A stretch of 64,000 nucleotides of DNA from the NCBI RefSeq assembly GCF_013377995.1, contig NZ_CP055305.1, positions 1,798,001-1,862,000 on the forward strand. Reading direction: 5' to 3'. Made by a program: the position numbers and the translations under genes. Below, piece after piece: positions 44,489 through 53,289 of this stretch; the stretch's first letter is position 1, and every line of letters begins with the position of its first letter. The notes beneath the pieces were generated by a model, which saw only the letters and a list, made by a program, of their open reading frames with translations, did not search any database and was not told where the DNA came from. Source of the DNA: Mannheimia pernigra (GTDB lineage: Bacteria; Pseudomonadota; Gammaproteobacteria; Enterobacterales; Pasteurellaceae).

Positions 44489-45532
44489 CTAATCACGAAA
44501 CACGTTTTCTTTTACTTGCGTTTTAGCCAATACGGTATTTTTAACTGAAGTTAATAGCTCTTGACGAATAGCTGAAATTTTCGGGCGTTCGTTAGCTTGG
44601 AAGGCAATCGGGCGGCAAAATTCCATTGCTTTAATGCCTAATCTTGCCGTGAGTAAGCCCACGCCAATTCCTTGTGCTGCTCGGAGTGAAACTTTTGCTG
44701 TGAGATTTTGTGAGAAAAAATCCATTCCCACATCAGTAGCAATTTCTGTTGCCCCAGCAAATATCATATTTTTTAATATCATTTTAAATAGTTTTAAGCG
44801 GCTGATGTAGCCCAGCTCCATACCATACGCTTTAGTAATTTTATTTACTAAGGCAATATTTCTAACAGACATTAATAGCACATCCACTATCGCAAGTGGG
44901 CTAAGGGCTACAATAACTGCATTTTCTGCCGCATTTCGAGAAATCATCTGCTTAACCTGTTTATCAATCGGCTTCAATACATTTTCGCTAAAGAGATATA
45001 GCACCTCTTTGGCATTATAAGCCTCATTGAGTTGGCTCTTCCAGCGTTGTTCGGCTTGTACAACCATTGGTAAGTGGTTGAGATTATTTGCAATATCTTC
45101 ACAAAATTTGACCGCTTGTTCCCCTTGGTGAGAAGGCAACTTTTCCAACAAAAGCTGGCTGCTCATCTGCTGATTTTGCTGATGCTTACGTAAATAGACC
45201 AATTTCCGCCATTCGGAAATCACCGCCCCTACACCAGTTAAACTGATGATGAAAAACACGATAGAAAAGGCGAAATAAATCCACTCTTTTTGCTGAAAAG
45301 AGTCGATAAGCCATTGCACACTTTGGGCAATCACCGCCATACCAAACAACGCAAGCACGCCAAGTAACACCCGAAACCAAAAGCGAGAGGGTTTTAGGCT
45401 TTCTTCAATAATCAGCTCTGCTTCCACCGCTTTAGCTTCTTCTTCAACAATCACATTTTCCAAATCAAACTCTTGTTTTGGCTGATAGGTTGTTTCAGCC
45501 ACCGCTTCTTCACTAAAAATCTGTTTATTCAT
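44489..45532 (-). CDS. ycjF: YcjF family (DUF697) membrane protein
   Basis: A 347-residue inner-membrane protein with two hydrophobic segments near 55-75 and 85-110, then a long cytoplasmic C-terminal DUF697 region, including NAAENAVIVALSPLAIVDVLLMSVRNIALVNKI near 195-227 and GMELGYISRLKLFKMILKNMIFAGATEI near 231-258. In E. coli ycjF follows ycjX, which is absent here. The ATG at 45532 overlaps the dusC stop by eight bases, so dusC and ycjF are coupled. Function is unknown. An uptake signal is read as QAVKFCE. Confidence 0.87.
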   Translation of the reverse strand: MNKQIFSEEAVAETTYQPKQEFDLENVIVEEEAKAVEAELIIEESLKPSRFWFRVLLGVLALFGMAVIAQSVQWLIDSFQQKEWIYFAFSIVFFIISLTGVGAVISEWRKLVYLRKHQQNQQMSSQLLLEKLPSHQGEQAVKFCEDIANNLNHLPMVVQAEQRWKSQLNEAYNAKEVLYLFSENVLKPIDKQVKQMISRNAAENAVIVALSPLAIVDVLLMSVRNIALVNKITKAYGMELGYISRLKLFKMILKNMIFAGATEIATDVGMDFFSQNLTAKVSLRAAQGIGVGLLTARLGIKAMEFCRPIAFQANERPKISAIRQELLTSVKNTVLAKTQVKENVFRD

Positions 45533-46484
45533 TGTTGCCCACCGCTTGTTCAATATGTCTTTTTAGACCGTCATATCCGTGTTCGGTTTTCAAAATTTCA
45601 AATAATTCTACGGCTTGAGGATATTCTTTATACAGATAACGCAACCATTGCTTAATACGCGCAATATGATAAAAACCAGTATCGTACTGGTTTTCCATCT
45701 GCACATACCTCAATAATAGTTGCAAAACCCCACTCCACGCCATTTTTGGCTCATTATATTTCACGACTTTACTTAAATTTGGCGTATTCAATGCCCCTCG
45801 TCCAATCATCAACGTATGGCAAGCGGTCGTTTTTTGGCAATTTTTTGCAGATTCAAAATCCCAAATTTCACCATTGGCAGTTACAGGAATAGTTAAACGC
45901 TTTTGAATTTCGCCAATCGCTTGCCAATTAATACGTTCGGCACGATAACCGTCTGATTTGGTTCGCCCGTGCACGGTAATTTCATTTGCTCCACCTTGTT
46001 GAACAGCATCGGCAATTTCAAAACATTGTTCGGCAGAATCCCAGCCTAAACGCACTTTGACAGACACAATCTGTTCATTTGGCACTGCTTCCCGCATTGC
46101 TTTTGTGGCTCGGTAAATTAAATCCGGATCTTTAAGTAGCGATGCACCACCATTGCTGCCATTCACCGTTTTAGAGGGGCAACCACAGTTCAGATCTACT
46201 CCGTGCGAACCCAGCTCAATCGCAAGTGCCGCATTCTCAGCAAGCCACTGCGGATGTTGCCCTAAAATTTGTACTCGAACAGGTGTGCCAGAATCTGTTA
46301 ATCCGCCTTGATAAAGCTCCGGTGCTAAGCGGTAAAAGGCTTTTTTCGGTAATTTTTGATCCACTACCCGCACAAATTCGGAAATACAGAGATCGTATTC
46401 ATTCACAGAGGTTAAAAGGTTACGAACGAAGGGATCTAACACCCCTTGCATTGGGGCAAGAATAACTTTTGGAATTGAGTTCAT
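45525..46484 (-). CDS. dusC: tRNA-dihydrouridine(16) synthase DusC
   Basis: A 319-residue FMN enzyme. It starts VILAPMQGVLDPFVRNLLTSV near 7-27, and has GSHGVDLNCGCPSKTVNGSNGGASLL near 92-117 with the catalytic Cys, VSVKVRLGWDS near 140-150, ITVHGRTKSDGYRAERINW near 168-186 and LMIGRGALNTPNLS near 223-236. The NGSNGGASLL block with its DusC-like form points to DusC rather than DusA or DusB. It reduces uridine 16 in tRNA. It contains uptake signals at residue ~215 and at the C-terminus (EQAVGNNE). Confidence 0.92.
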   Translation of the reverse strand: MNSIPKVILAPMQGVLDPFVRNLLTSVNEYDLCISEFVRVVDQKLPKKAFYRLAPELYQGGLTDSGTPVRVQILGQHPQWLAENAALAIELGSHGVDLNCGCPSKTVNGSNGGASLLKDPDLIYRATKAMREAVPNEQIVSVKVRLGWDSAEQCFEIADAVQQGGANEITVHGRTKSDGYRAERINWQAIGEIQKRLTIPVTANGEIWDFESAKNCQKTTACHTLMIGRGALNTPNLSKVVKYNEPKMAWSGVLQLLLRYVQMENQYDTGFYHIARIKQWLRYLYKEYPQAVELFEILKTEHGYDGLKRHIEQAVGNNE

Positions 46485-46501
46485 TAGTTAAAATAAAATG
46501 G

Positions 46502-46556
46502 CAAGCGGTTGAATTTTATAAAAATTTTGCAAAAAATGCGTAAATTCAAACGCTTG
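46502..46556. repeat. imperfect inverted uptake-signal pair
   Basis: CAAGCGGTTGAATTT (from 46502) pairs with AAATTCAAACGCTTG (to 46556) over 16 positions with one mismatch. It fills most of the gap between the yjdF stop and the dusC start and may end yjdF transcription. One arm has decayed from GGT to GTT. Confidence 0.65.
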
Positions 46557-46560
46557 AACG

Positions 46561-47187
46561 TTAAAAATGTCTATCGTGAATACGCAAATCAGGGCGAGTA
46601 ATCACATAAATTATCAAAGCGGTAATTGCTCCTAAGGTATCGGCTAACATATCTTTTTGTGCATCCCAAATATCGCCTTGCGAGCCTAAAAACTCAATAC
46701 CTGCATTGCCACCTTCTATCACCGCATATTGCCACTCAATAATTTCATAGGCTGCCGCAACTGACATAATAAAAAATAGTGAGAAAAAGAGAGCAACGCC
46801 AAAGGTACATTTACGTTTACGCAATAGCCATTCTGCCATTGGGTAGCTATAAAAACCGATAATATAGTGTGCCACACGGTCAAAATGGTTGCGATCTTCT
46901 CCTAAGAACGGGGTAAGAAATTTGTTTGCCCAATCAAAAGGTACATTAGCGAAAGTATATTTTGCACCAATTAAGTGCATAATCAGCCAAAGCGACATTA
47001 GAAAATAAGCTAAGCTGCTAAACTGAAATTTTGGGTAAGTGATAATCAGCAAGCCAAATACGACAAAAATGGGGGCAACTTCCGCATACCACACCGCTCT
47101 ATCTGTTGGATTAAAACCAGACCAAACAGCAATTACAGTAATGACTATCGCTAAAAACAGTGGAATGATATGCGAACGTGAATCCAT
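46561..47187 (-). CDS. yjdF: YjdF family (DUF2238) membrane protein
   Basis: A 208-residue protein with five to six hydrophobic segments. Near residues 80-120 GAKYTFANVPFDWANKFLTPFLGEDRNHFDRVAHYIIGF holds the conserved HFDR and YxFAxVP motifs, and a later FLGSQGDIWDAQKDMLADTLGAI near 174-196 is also typical of DUF2238. The function is unknown. Its ATG shares one base with the djlA stop (TAATG), so the two are coupled. AAAGGTTGGA precedes the start. Confidence 0.88.
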   Translation of the reverse strand: MDSRSHIIPLFLAIVITVIAVWSGFNPTDRAVWYAEVAPIFVVFGLLIITYPKFQFSSLAYFLMSLWLIMHLIGAKYTFANVPFDWANKFLTPFLGEDRNHFDRVAHYIIGFYSYPMAEWLLRKRKCTFGVALFFSLFFIMSVAAAYEIIEWQYAVIEGGNAGIEFLGSQGDIWDAQKDMLADTLGAITALIIYVITRPDLRIHDRHF

Positions 47188-48059
47188 TATTTCCAACCTT
47201 TCACTTTGCAAATTAAATCATACGCCGATTGAATTTGCTGTGCTTTCTCTTTTGCCAGCTCCATCATTTCATCTGGCAAGCCTTTTGCTGCCAATTTGTC
47301 AGGATGATGCTCGTTCATTAGCTTGCGATAAGCACGTTTAACTGTATTTTGATCATCTTGTGCCGTTACGCCTAATACTGTATAAGCCGCTTCAATGCTA
47401 GGTTTTGCGGGCTGTTGATAACCATATCCACCACTTTGAGAATGGCTATATCCGCCCTGCGATTGATGATAGCGTCCCTCTTGTTGGTAATAACCACCAG
47501 AGCGGAATTGTTGAGCTGCCATAATCATCGCAATCATTTGCTCAAATTGGAAACGAGACATCCCCATTATTTCTGCAATCGTAAATAGAATTTGTTGCTC
47601 ATTTGCATCTAACTCGCCATCTTGTAATGCCGCCTGCATTTGTACTTCAACAAAGAAACGTAACAGATCCGTTCTTGCACCACAGGCTTCACGAAACTCT
47701 TGAATTACCTGACGCAACGGAAAATGAGGTTCTTTACCTAATGTGAAAGCCTCTTGAGCTAACTGCTGAGCTGCTCCGTCTAATTTTAAACGAGCCATTA
47801 ATGCACGAGCTAATTCAATATCTGCTTCAGTTACACGGCCTTTTGCTTTTGCAATATGCCCGAAAACTGCGAAAGTTGTTTGAGTGAAAAGCGATTGGCG
47901 AGTGAGATTTTTACCAAAAATACTTGAGCGAACTGAGCCTAAAGCATAGAGTTTTTTATCTGCTAAATGCCCGATAAATGCTCCTAATAAACCACCAAAG
48001 AGCCCGTGAAAGATTTGGTAGCCCACAATAAAACCAATTATTTTTCCAATAAATTGCAT
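47187..48059 (-). CDS. djlA: co-chaperone DjlA
   Basis: A 290-residue protein. The single N-terminal membrane helix is glycine-rich (FIGKIIGFIVGYQIFHGLFGGLLGAFIG, residues 3-30), a TerB-like helical domain follows (near 55-175), then a linker rich in G, Y, Q and S, and a C-terminal J domain: AAYTVLGVTAQDDQNTVKRAYRKLMNEHHPDKL near 223-255 with the HPD motif. It stimulates DnaK at the inner membrane. It is coupled to yjdF. Confidence 0.93.
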   Translation of the reverse strand: MQFIGKIIGFIVGYQIFHGLFGGLLGAFIGHLADKKLYALGSVRSSIFGKNLTRQSLFTQTTFAVFGHIAKAKGRVTEADIELARALMARLKLDGAAQQLAQEAFTLGKEPHFPLRQVIQEFREACGARTDLLRFFVEVQMQAALQDGELDANEQQILFTIAEIMGMSRFQFEQMIAMIMAAQQFRSGGYYQQEGRYHQSQGGYSHSQSGGYGYQQPAKPSIEAAYTVLGVTAQDDQNTVKRAYRKLMNEHHPDKLAAKGLPDEMMELAKEKAQQIQSAYDLICKVKGWK

Positions 48060-48318
48060 TTTTTATCCTTTTATAGAGTAAATGGCACTATTCTAACAAA
48101 ATTTGCTACAAAGATTAACGATTTCACTCTGCCTACTTTTTCGTTAAAACAAACATAACAACCTCTCATACATAATAGTATAAAATTCACCTGTCAGTGT
48201 ATTGGATTAATCCTAAAACTGCACTGAACTAAATAAATTACCTCTACAGCAGTTAGTTGTACCATAATCAATGGCGACAAAAGGTAATAATATCAAGTCA
48301 ATAATAAACAAAAAAATA
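48060..48318. other. intergenic region between pal terminator and djlA
   Basis: About 260 bases of AT-rich DNA hold no recognisable gene, RNA or mobile end. The djlA promoter must lie at the left part. A small palindrome GGATTAATCC is near 48212. No uptake signal is present. Confidence 0.5.
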
Positions 48319-48340
48319 AAGCCCTGACTTTTCAGGGCTT
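48311..48340 (-). terminator. intrinsic terminator of the tol-pal operon
   Basis: On the minus strand AAGCCCTGA / TCAGGGCTT (48340-48332 and 48327-48319) form a perfect 9-bp stem, followed by TATTTTTTT. It is 22 bases past the pal stop. No cpoB (ybgF) gene follows pal. Confidence 0.93.
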
Positions 48341-48361
48341 CACTTTAGAATCAACTAAGAA

Positions 48362-48823
48362 TTAGTATTCTAATACTGCACGACGGTTTTTCGCGTAGTC
48401 AGATTCAGTGTGACCTAACACAGCTGGTTTTTCTTCACCGTAAGAAACAGTTGAAGTGTTGTTAGCACCTTTAGCTGATAAGTAGCTTTTAACCGCATCT
48501 GCACGGCGTTGACCTAATGCGATGTTGTACTCTGGGGTACCACGTTCATCAGCGTGGCCAGCAATAGTTACCTTACCTTGAGTTTGAGCTAATAATTGAG
48601 CGTGAGCGTCTAATAATTGACGGTACTCACCTTCAACTGCATAGCTGTCAAAGCCAAAGTATACCGTGTTGTATTGTGCTTTTAATTGTTCAGCTGTTAA
48701 ACCACCGAATTCACCTACTGCATTTACTGATGCATTAGTTGCTTTGTTATCTGATGAGCTGCTACATGCTGCTAATGCGAAAGCAGGTACTGCAATCATT
48801 AAAACTTTAGCAAATTTTTTCAT
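48362..48823 (-). CDS. pal: peptidoglycan-associated lipoprotein Pal
   Basis: A 153-residue lipoprotein. The lipobox is LAAC with Cys20. After a short Ser/Asn-rich linker comes an OmpA-like domain with TIAGHADERGTPEYNIALGQ near 84-103, the peptidoglycan-binding part, and RRADAVKSYL. It holds the outer membrane to the wall and binds TolB. It ends the tol operon, 31 bases behind tolB. Confidence 0.97.
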   Translation of the reverse strand: MKKFAKVLMIAVPAFALAACSSSSDNKATNASVNAVGEFGGLTAEQLKAQYNTVYFGFDSYAVEGEYRQLLDAHAQLLAQTQGKVTIAGHADERGTPEYNIALGQRRADAVKSYLSAKGANNTSTVSYGEEKPAVLGHTESDYAKNRRAVLEY

Positions 48824-48854
48824 TTTTTACTCCTAATTAGAGAAATATTATATT

Positions 48855-50141
48855 TTAGTTAATTAAGTACGGTGACCACGCAGGGAATTTATAATGCCCA
48901 CCTGCTCCTGGCAAATTAGCTTTGAAACGCCCATCTGCAGACACCAATTGTAGCACTTTGCTCGTACCTTTGGTAGAGCTGTAAATAACCATAATCCCAT
49001 TTGGTGAAATACTTGGACTTTCGTCTAAGAAAGTTGAACTCAATACTTCCGTGCTACCTGAAGCGAGATCGCGTTTCACCACTCTATCACCAGCAATCAT
49101 GATTAGATTCTTACCATCAGATGATACTTTCGCATTATAACTGCCACGCCCGCCCATTGGGCTTGCCGCACCACCTGATGAATTCATTCTATAAACTTGT
49201 GGAGCACCTGCACGGTCAGAAGTAAAGTAAATCGTACTTCCATCTGGAGACCAGCTTGGCTCTGTATTATTACCTGCATTTGAGGTTAATTTACTTGGCT
49301 CTCCCCCTCCACTGCCTACAACATAAATATTTAACTCACCATCTTGATTAGAGGCAAATGCAATACGAGAACCATCGGGTGAAAACGCAGGTGCACCATT
49401 ATGTCCTTGTAATGCAGCGACTACGCGACGAGCACCTGAACGAATATCGTGCACAACGATTTGTGCTTTTTTGTTCTCAAATGTTACATAAGCTAATTTA
49501 CTCCCCTCTGGAGACCACTCTGGAGACATTAGCGGTTCTTTACTTGTTGTAATCGTAAAGGCATTAAAACCATCATAATCAGACACACGTAATTCATAAG
49601 ATGACACGCCACGCTGTACAACATAAGCAATTTTTGTTCTAAACGCACCACGAATTTGAGTTAATTTTTCAAAGACTTGGTCGCTAACTGTATGTCCACC
49701 TTGACGAAAATGCGCCTCAGGAACGATGAATGAACCTTGAGCAATAACATTACCAGCAGCACCAGAAGTACCAAGTGTATCAATTAATTGATAGGCTATA
49801 TTATAACCACCGCTCACACTACTCACTTGCCCGACTACAATATTATCAATACCAATAGCACTCCATTGTTCTGCCATAACTTCACCCGCAGAACTCGGTT
49901 GAGCAGGCATCCGAGCGCGTTCAAGCGGTGTAAATTTACCGCTATTTTGCAAATCATCAGAGATTATTTGTGCAACATCAGCTGGCACACCATTTGATTT
50001 AAATGGAACAACAGCTATCGGTTGAGCCATACTCACACCTTCATCAATAGAAATCCGAACATCAGAATCTGCCATAACTTGGCTTGTCACCAATGTAGAA
50101 ACTATCGCTATTACACTCGATATACGAGAGAATAATTTCAT
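48855..50141 (-). CDS. tolB: Tol-Pal system protein TolB
   Basis: A 428-residue periplasmic protein. Residues 1-24 are a signal peptide (ending QVMA). An N-terminal alpha/beta domain (AQPIAVVPFKSNG near 38-50) is followed by a six-bladed beta-propeller with repeated SPDG motifs, such as PEWSPEGSKLAYVTF, PAFSPDGSRIAFAS and PSWSPDGSTIYFTS. TolB passes between Pal and TolA. It lies 16 bases behind tolA. Confidence 0.97.
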   Translation of the reverse strand: MKLFSRISSVIAIVSTLVTSQVMADSDVRISIDEGVSMAQPIAVVPFKSNGVPADVAQIISDDLQNSGKFTPLERARMPAQPSSAGEVMAEQWSAIGIDNIVVGQVSSVSGGYNIAYQLIDTLGTSGAAGNVIAQGSFIVPEAHFRQGGHTVSDQVFEKLTQIRGAFRTKIAYVVQRGVSSYELRVSDYDGFNAFTITTSKEPLMSPEWSPEGSKLAYVTFENKKAQIVVHDIRSGARRVVAALQGHNGAPAFSPDGSRIAFASNQDGELNIYVVGSGGGEPSKLTSNAGNNTEPSWSPDGSTIYFTSDRAGAPQVYRMNSSGGAASPMGGRGSYNAKVSSDGKNLIMIAGDRVVKRDLASGSTEVLSSTFLDESPSISPNGIMVIYSSTKGTSKVLQLVSADGRFKANLPGAGGHYKFPAWSPYLIN

Positions 50142-50157
50142 TTTTAACCCTCTAAAG

Positions 50158-51420
50158 TTATTTAACTTTTAAACTAAAATCAAGAGTTGGAGATTTAAAC
50201 ATATTATAAACTGCATCTGATGGTGCTGGAGGCACTTTTTTCGTTGCCATAATTGCACTTACCGCTGCATCACATACTGCTTTATCGCCACCTACTACGT
50301 CATAATGAGTGATTGTGCCATCTCGACTTAAAGATACCCTAACATCACACTGTTTTCCTGCAAAGCTTGGATCAACACGATATTTAGATTGAATTAATTT
50401 CTTAATACGCTGGCCGTATGCACTACCATCCACATTTGCCCCTTGACCAAGACCTCTTGTGCCGCCAGAGCCTTGAGATCCCGATAAATTTTTATTACCG
50501 CCTTTGCTTGAACCACCGCTAATATCTCCTCCACTTAGGAAATCATCAAGGGCTTTATTATTCTTAGCTTGGGTCTCTTTCGCTTGGGCTGCCGCTTTTT
50601 CTTTAGCCTCCTTTTCAGCTTTTGCTTTAGCTGCTTTTTCAGCTCTCGCCTTTGCTTCTTTTTCAGCCTTTTCCTTTGTCTCTCTTTCCGCCTGTGCTTT
50701 AGCCTCTTTCTCAGCTTTCTCCTTAGCTTCCATTTCTGCCTGTGCTTTATCTTTCTCGGCTTTTTCCTTTGCTTCTTTTTCTAATTTCTCTTTAGCTTGC
50801 TTTTCTTTCTGCTCTTTCACTTTTTCCGCCTGAGCTTTTTTTTGCTGCTCTAGCTTCTTCTCAAGAGCTTCTTGAGCTGTTTTTTCTTCTTCAGCTTGTT
50901 TTGCCGCAGCTTCTAAACGTTTGGCTTCAGCATCTGCTTTTAATTTAGCAGCTTCAGCTACTTTTTTACGCGTAGCTTCTTCTGCTTGTTGCTTTTTAAT
51001 TTCTGCTTGTTTAGCCTGCTCTTGAAGCCTCTGTTGCTCTTGTAATTTTTGCTGACGCTCCATTTCTTGCATTACAGCTAATTCAGCTTGATTTTGCTGC
51101 TTGATTTCTTCTGGCGTTGGATCATCCTCAACTTTTTCAACAGTTTCTTTAGCCTCTTCTCTCGGTTCTTCCTTAGGTTCTACTGTTGATTTTGCAGATT
51201 TTGAGCCTTTTTTCTGTGCAATCAATTGCCCATACTCAGCTGCTACTTGCCCAGTATCAACCATTACCGCCTCAAAGCTGTCGCTATCACCGCCACTACC
51301 ACCAGCAGCAAATTCTGTTTTGGTGAAAAGAGACCCAAGCAATAATAATCCAATCAATAATATATGCAATAAGATCGAAATAATAACTGCAAGCTCTAGT
51401 CTATCTTGTTGATATTTCAC
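50158..51420 (-). CDS. tolA: Tol-Pal system protein TolA
   Basis: A 420-residue protein. One membrane helix covers about residues 11-33 (AVIISILLHILLIGLLLLG). The long domain II, about residues 75-285, is a charged helix rich in A, K, E and Q with many repeats of the form KEKAEKEAKA. A Gly/Ser-rich hinge (GGDISGGSSKGG) precedes the compact C-terminal domain III with a conserved Cys pair in KQCDV and KAVCDAAV. TolA energises the outer membrane link through TolQR. It lies 16 bases behind tolR. Confidence 0.96.
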   Translation of the reverse strand: MKYQQDRLELAVIISILLHILLIGLLLLGSLFTKTEFAAGGSGGDSDSFEAVMVDTGQVAAEYGQLIAQKKGSKSAKSTVEPKEEPREEAKETVEKVEDDPTPEEIKQQNQAELAVMQEMERQQKLQEQQRLQEQAKQAEIKKQQAEEATRKKVAEAAKLKADAEAKRLEAAAKQAEEEKTAQEALEKKLEQQKKAQAEKVKEQKEKQAKEKLEKEAKEKAEKDKAQAEMEAKEKAEKEAKAQAERETKEKAEKEAKARAEKAAKAKAEKEAKEKAAAQAKETQAKNNKALDDFLSGGDISGGSSKGGNKNLSGSQGSGGTRGLGQGANVDGSAYGQRIKKLIQSKYRVDPSFAGKQCDVRVSLSRDGTITHYDVVGGDKAVCDAAVSAIMATKKVPPAPSDAVYNMFKSPTLDFSLKVK

Positions 51421-51436
51421 ACTTTATCCCTGCTGA

Positions 51437-51877
51437 TTATTTGCCTTCAGTCATTAAACCTACTGATTTAACCCCTGCATCTTTAAGTAATGTGATACCT
51501 TTCATAATTTCCTCATAAGGTACTACTTTATCACCAGCAACTAAAAATAACGTCTTATTGTCTTTTTGGAATTGCTCCCCTGCATAGGCAATCACTTCTG
51601 TTTCAGAGATATTATCTTGTCCGTTGTTTTGCACATAGTTACCATCAATTTTTAACTTATATGCACCAACACCTGCTACTTCTAAAATCACAGGGGTTTT
51701 ATCTTCATTTGATACAGATTGACTATGTGTATCTTCAGGTAAATTAACTTCTACGCTTTGGCTGATAATTGGTGCTGTTGCCATAAAAATGAGTAAAAGC
51801 ACTAACAGCACATCTAGAAATGGTACGATATTAATTTCCGATTTAATGTCATTACGTTTTAAACGACGAACCGACAT
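51437..51877 (-). CDS. tolR: Tol-Pal system protein TolR
   Basis: A 146-residue ExbD/TolR-family protein. A membrane helix near 18-38 (IVPFLDVLLVLLLIFMATAPI) holds the Asp essential for proton use, followed by a periplasmic domain. It works with TolQ as the motor of the Tol system. It is separated from tolQ by 141 bases with an uptake-signal hairpin. Confidence 0.97.
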   Translation of the reverse strand: MSVRRLKRNDIKSEINIVPFLDVLLVLLLIFMATAPIISQSVEVNLPEDTHSQSVSNEDKTPVILEVAGVGAYKLKIDGNYVQNNGQDNISETEVIAYAGEQFQKDNKTLFLVAGDKVVPYEEIMKGITLLKDAGVKSVGLMTEGK

Positions 51878-51949
51878 ATTTCCCTCTTTAAGATGTAAAT
51901 TCCATCATTAATTTTATGTAACCTAGATTTTAGCTACACATTATTACTG

Positions 51950-52007
51950 ACAAGCGGTCTAATTTTTGCAATATTTTGCAAATTTCATTAAAAAAATGAC
52001 CGCTTGT
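51950..52007. repeat. inverted uptake-signal pair between tolQ and tolR
   Basis: ACAAGCGGTC (51950-51959) and GACCGCTTGT (51998-52007) make a perfect 10-bp stem with a 38-base loop. It lies in the unusually long gap inside the tol operon, starting 12 bases after the tolQ stop. It may slow or partly end transcription, so tolR may also have its own promoter. Confidence 0.8.
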
Positions 52008-52018
52008 AGCTTTGTAGC

Positions 52019-52699
52019 TTATCTTTTCGAAAATGCTTGACGGTGTAATAAAGTTGTAAACTCGTCAATAAAATTCACATAACCTTGCTCAACTTTACCT
52101 AAACGTAAATTTAAACGGTTATATGCCATAACAGCTGGAATTGCAGCGAACAAACCAATCGCAGTTGCAATTAATGCCTCTGCAATACCTGGGGCAACAG
52201 ATTGTAGTGTTGCTTGTTTTACTGCACTTAAGCCCATAAATGAGTGCATAATCCCCCATACCGTGCCAAATAAACCGATATATGGGCTGATTGAACCAAC
52301 TGTACCTAAAAATGGAATATAGTTTTCTAGACTTTCCATTTCACGGTTTAAAGCTAGGTTCATTGCACGAGTAGAACCTTGAATAATAGATTCTGGTGCA
52401 TCAGGATTTGCTTGCTGTAAGCGGTTAAACTCTTTAAATCCAACATAGAAAATTTGTTCTGAGCCTGTTAAAGCATCACGACGATTTTCTAAACCTTGAT
52501 GCAAACGATTTAAATCTTCGCCAGACCAAAAACGATCTTCAAACGACAACGAATCTTTTCTTGCTTTTGTTAATACCTTACTGCGTTGAATAATGACCGC
52601 CCAAGATAAAATTGAAAATATAATCAGGATCAACATTACGATCTTTACAACTATACTTGCTTCTAAAAATAACGATAGAAGGCTAAATTCAGCTTGCAT
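52019..52699 (-). CDS. tolQ: Tol-Pal system protein TolQ
   Basis: A 226-residue ExbB/TolQ-family protein with three membrane helices: near 14-37, 128-155 and 165-188. The conserved region between the last two includes GTVGSISPYIGLFGTVWGIMHSF near 131-153. TolQ forms the proton channel with TolR. It lies 24 bases behind ybgC. Confidence 0.97.
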   Translation of the reverse strand: MQAEFSLLSLFLEASIVVKIVMLILIIFSILSWAVIIQRSKVLTKARKDSLSFEDRFWSGEDLNRLHQGLENRRDALTGSEQIFYVGFKEFNRLQQANPDAPESIIQGSTRAMNLALNREMESLENYIPFLGTVGSISPYIGLFGTVWGIMHSFMGLSAVKQATLQSVAPGIAEALIATAIGLFAAIPAVMAYNRLNLRLGKVEQGYVNFIDEFTTLLHRQAFSKR

Positions 52700-52723
52700 T
52701 AATAAAACTCTCCGAATATTTTT

Positions 52724-53125
52724 TTAAATAGAAAAATTAATTTTTTGTAATGCTTGATGAATATCATCAGGAATTGCAACTGGTTTCATTTTAACGAGAT
52801 CAACACTGGCAATAGTAACCGTTGCCACACTTAAACAAACATTTTGTTTCCACAATGTTTGCTTAAACACCATAGTTGCTTTTTTAAACTCTGAAATAGT
52901 TGTTTCTACATTTAATAAATCATCTAAACGAGCAGGTAATTTATACTCTATCTCAATTTTTTTAACTACAAAAGCGAGAGATTGAGCCAAAAGTGCCTGC
53001 TGTGAGAAATTGCATTGTCTTAAAAATTCCGTTCTAGCTCTTTCAAAAAAGTTAAGATAGTTAGCGTGATAAACTACCCCTCCAGCATCGGTATCTTCGT
53101 AATAAACTCGAATCATAAAATCCAT
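52724..53125 (-). CDS. ybgC: acyl-CoA thioesterase YbgC
   Basis: A 133-residue hotdog-fold thioesterase. RVYYEDTDAGGVVYHANYLNFFERARTEFLR near 6-36 carries the catalytic Asp in DTDAGG. YbgC is linked to the Tol-Pal genes in many bacteria and may serve phospholipid work. The ATG at 53125 is the likely start; a second ATG three codons later is also possible. It starts the ybgC-tolQRAB-pal operon, after the terminator of cyd. Confidence 0.93.
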   Translation of the reverse strand: MDFMIRVYYEDTDAGGVVYHANYLNFFERARTEFLRQCNFSQQALLAQSLAFVVKKIEIEYKLPARLDDLLNVETTISEFKKATMVFKQTLWKQNVCLSVATVTIASVDLVKMKPVAIPDDIHQALQKINFSI

Positions 53126-53263
53126 AACGCCATTTCTCTTCTTTCAAAATGAAAAAACGCCCAAAATTTAGGCGGAAAATTGAGTGCTATTGTAGAGATA
53201 GACAAATCGTTGTGCAAGTATATTTTGTGTTTAATCGTAAAAATATTTTTACCTATCAAAAAC

Positions 53264-53289
53264 AATAGAGGCATAAAAATGCCTCTATT
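53264..53289 (-). terminator. terminator of the cydABX-ybgE operon
   Basis: A perfect 11-bp stem AATAGAGGCAT / ATGCCTCTATT (53264-53274 and 53279-53289) with a 4-base loop overlaps the ybgE stop codon. On the minus strand it is followed by GTTTTTG. A second weak stem, CGCC/GGCG with a run of Ts, lies near 53152-53174 before ybgC. Confidence 0.82.

Noticed and set aside
48060..48318. Possible hidden RNA or IS end between djlA and pal
   Set aside because: No tRNA shape, no long stem with loop, no match to the IS ends found elsewhere in the window.
50504..50833. Long open frames on the plus strand opposite tolA
   Set aside because: They are the complement of the Ala/Lys/Glu-rich helix of TolA, which is free of stops in other frames because of its repeats; no start signal or known protein.
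53152..53174. CGCC/GGCG stem before ybgC as main cyd terminator
   Set aside because: Only four base pairs; the perfect 11-bp stem at 53264-53289 is a better candidate.
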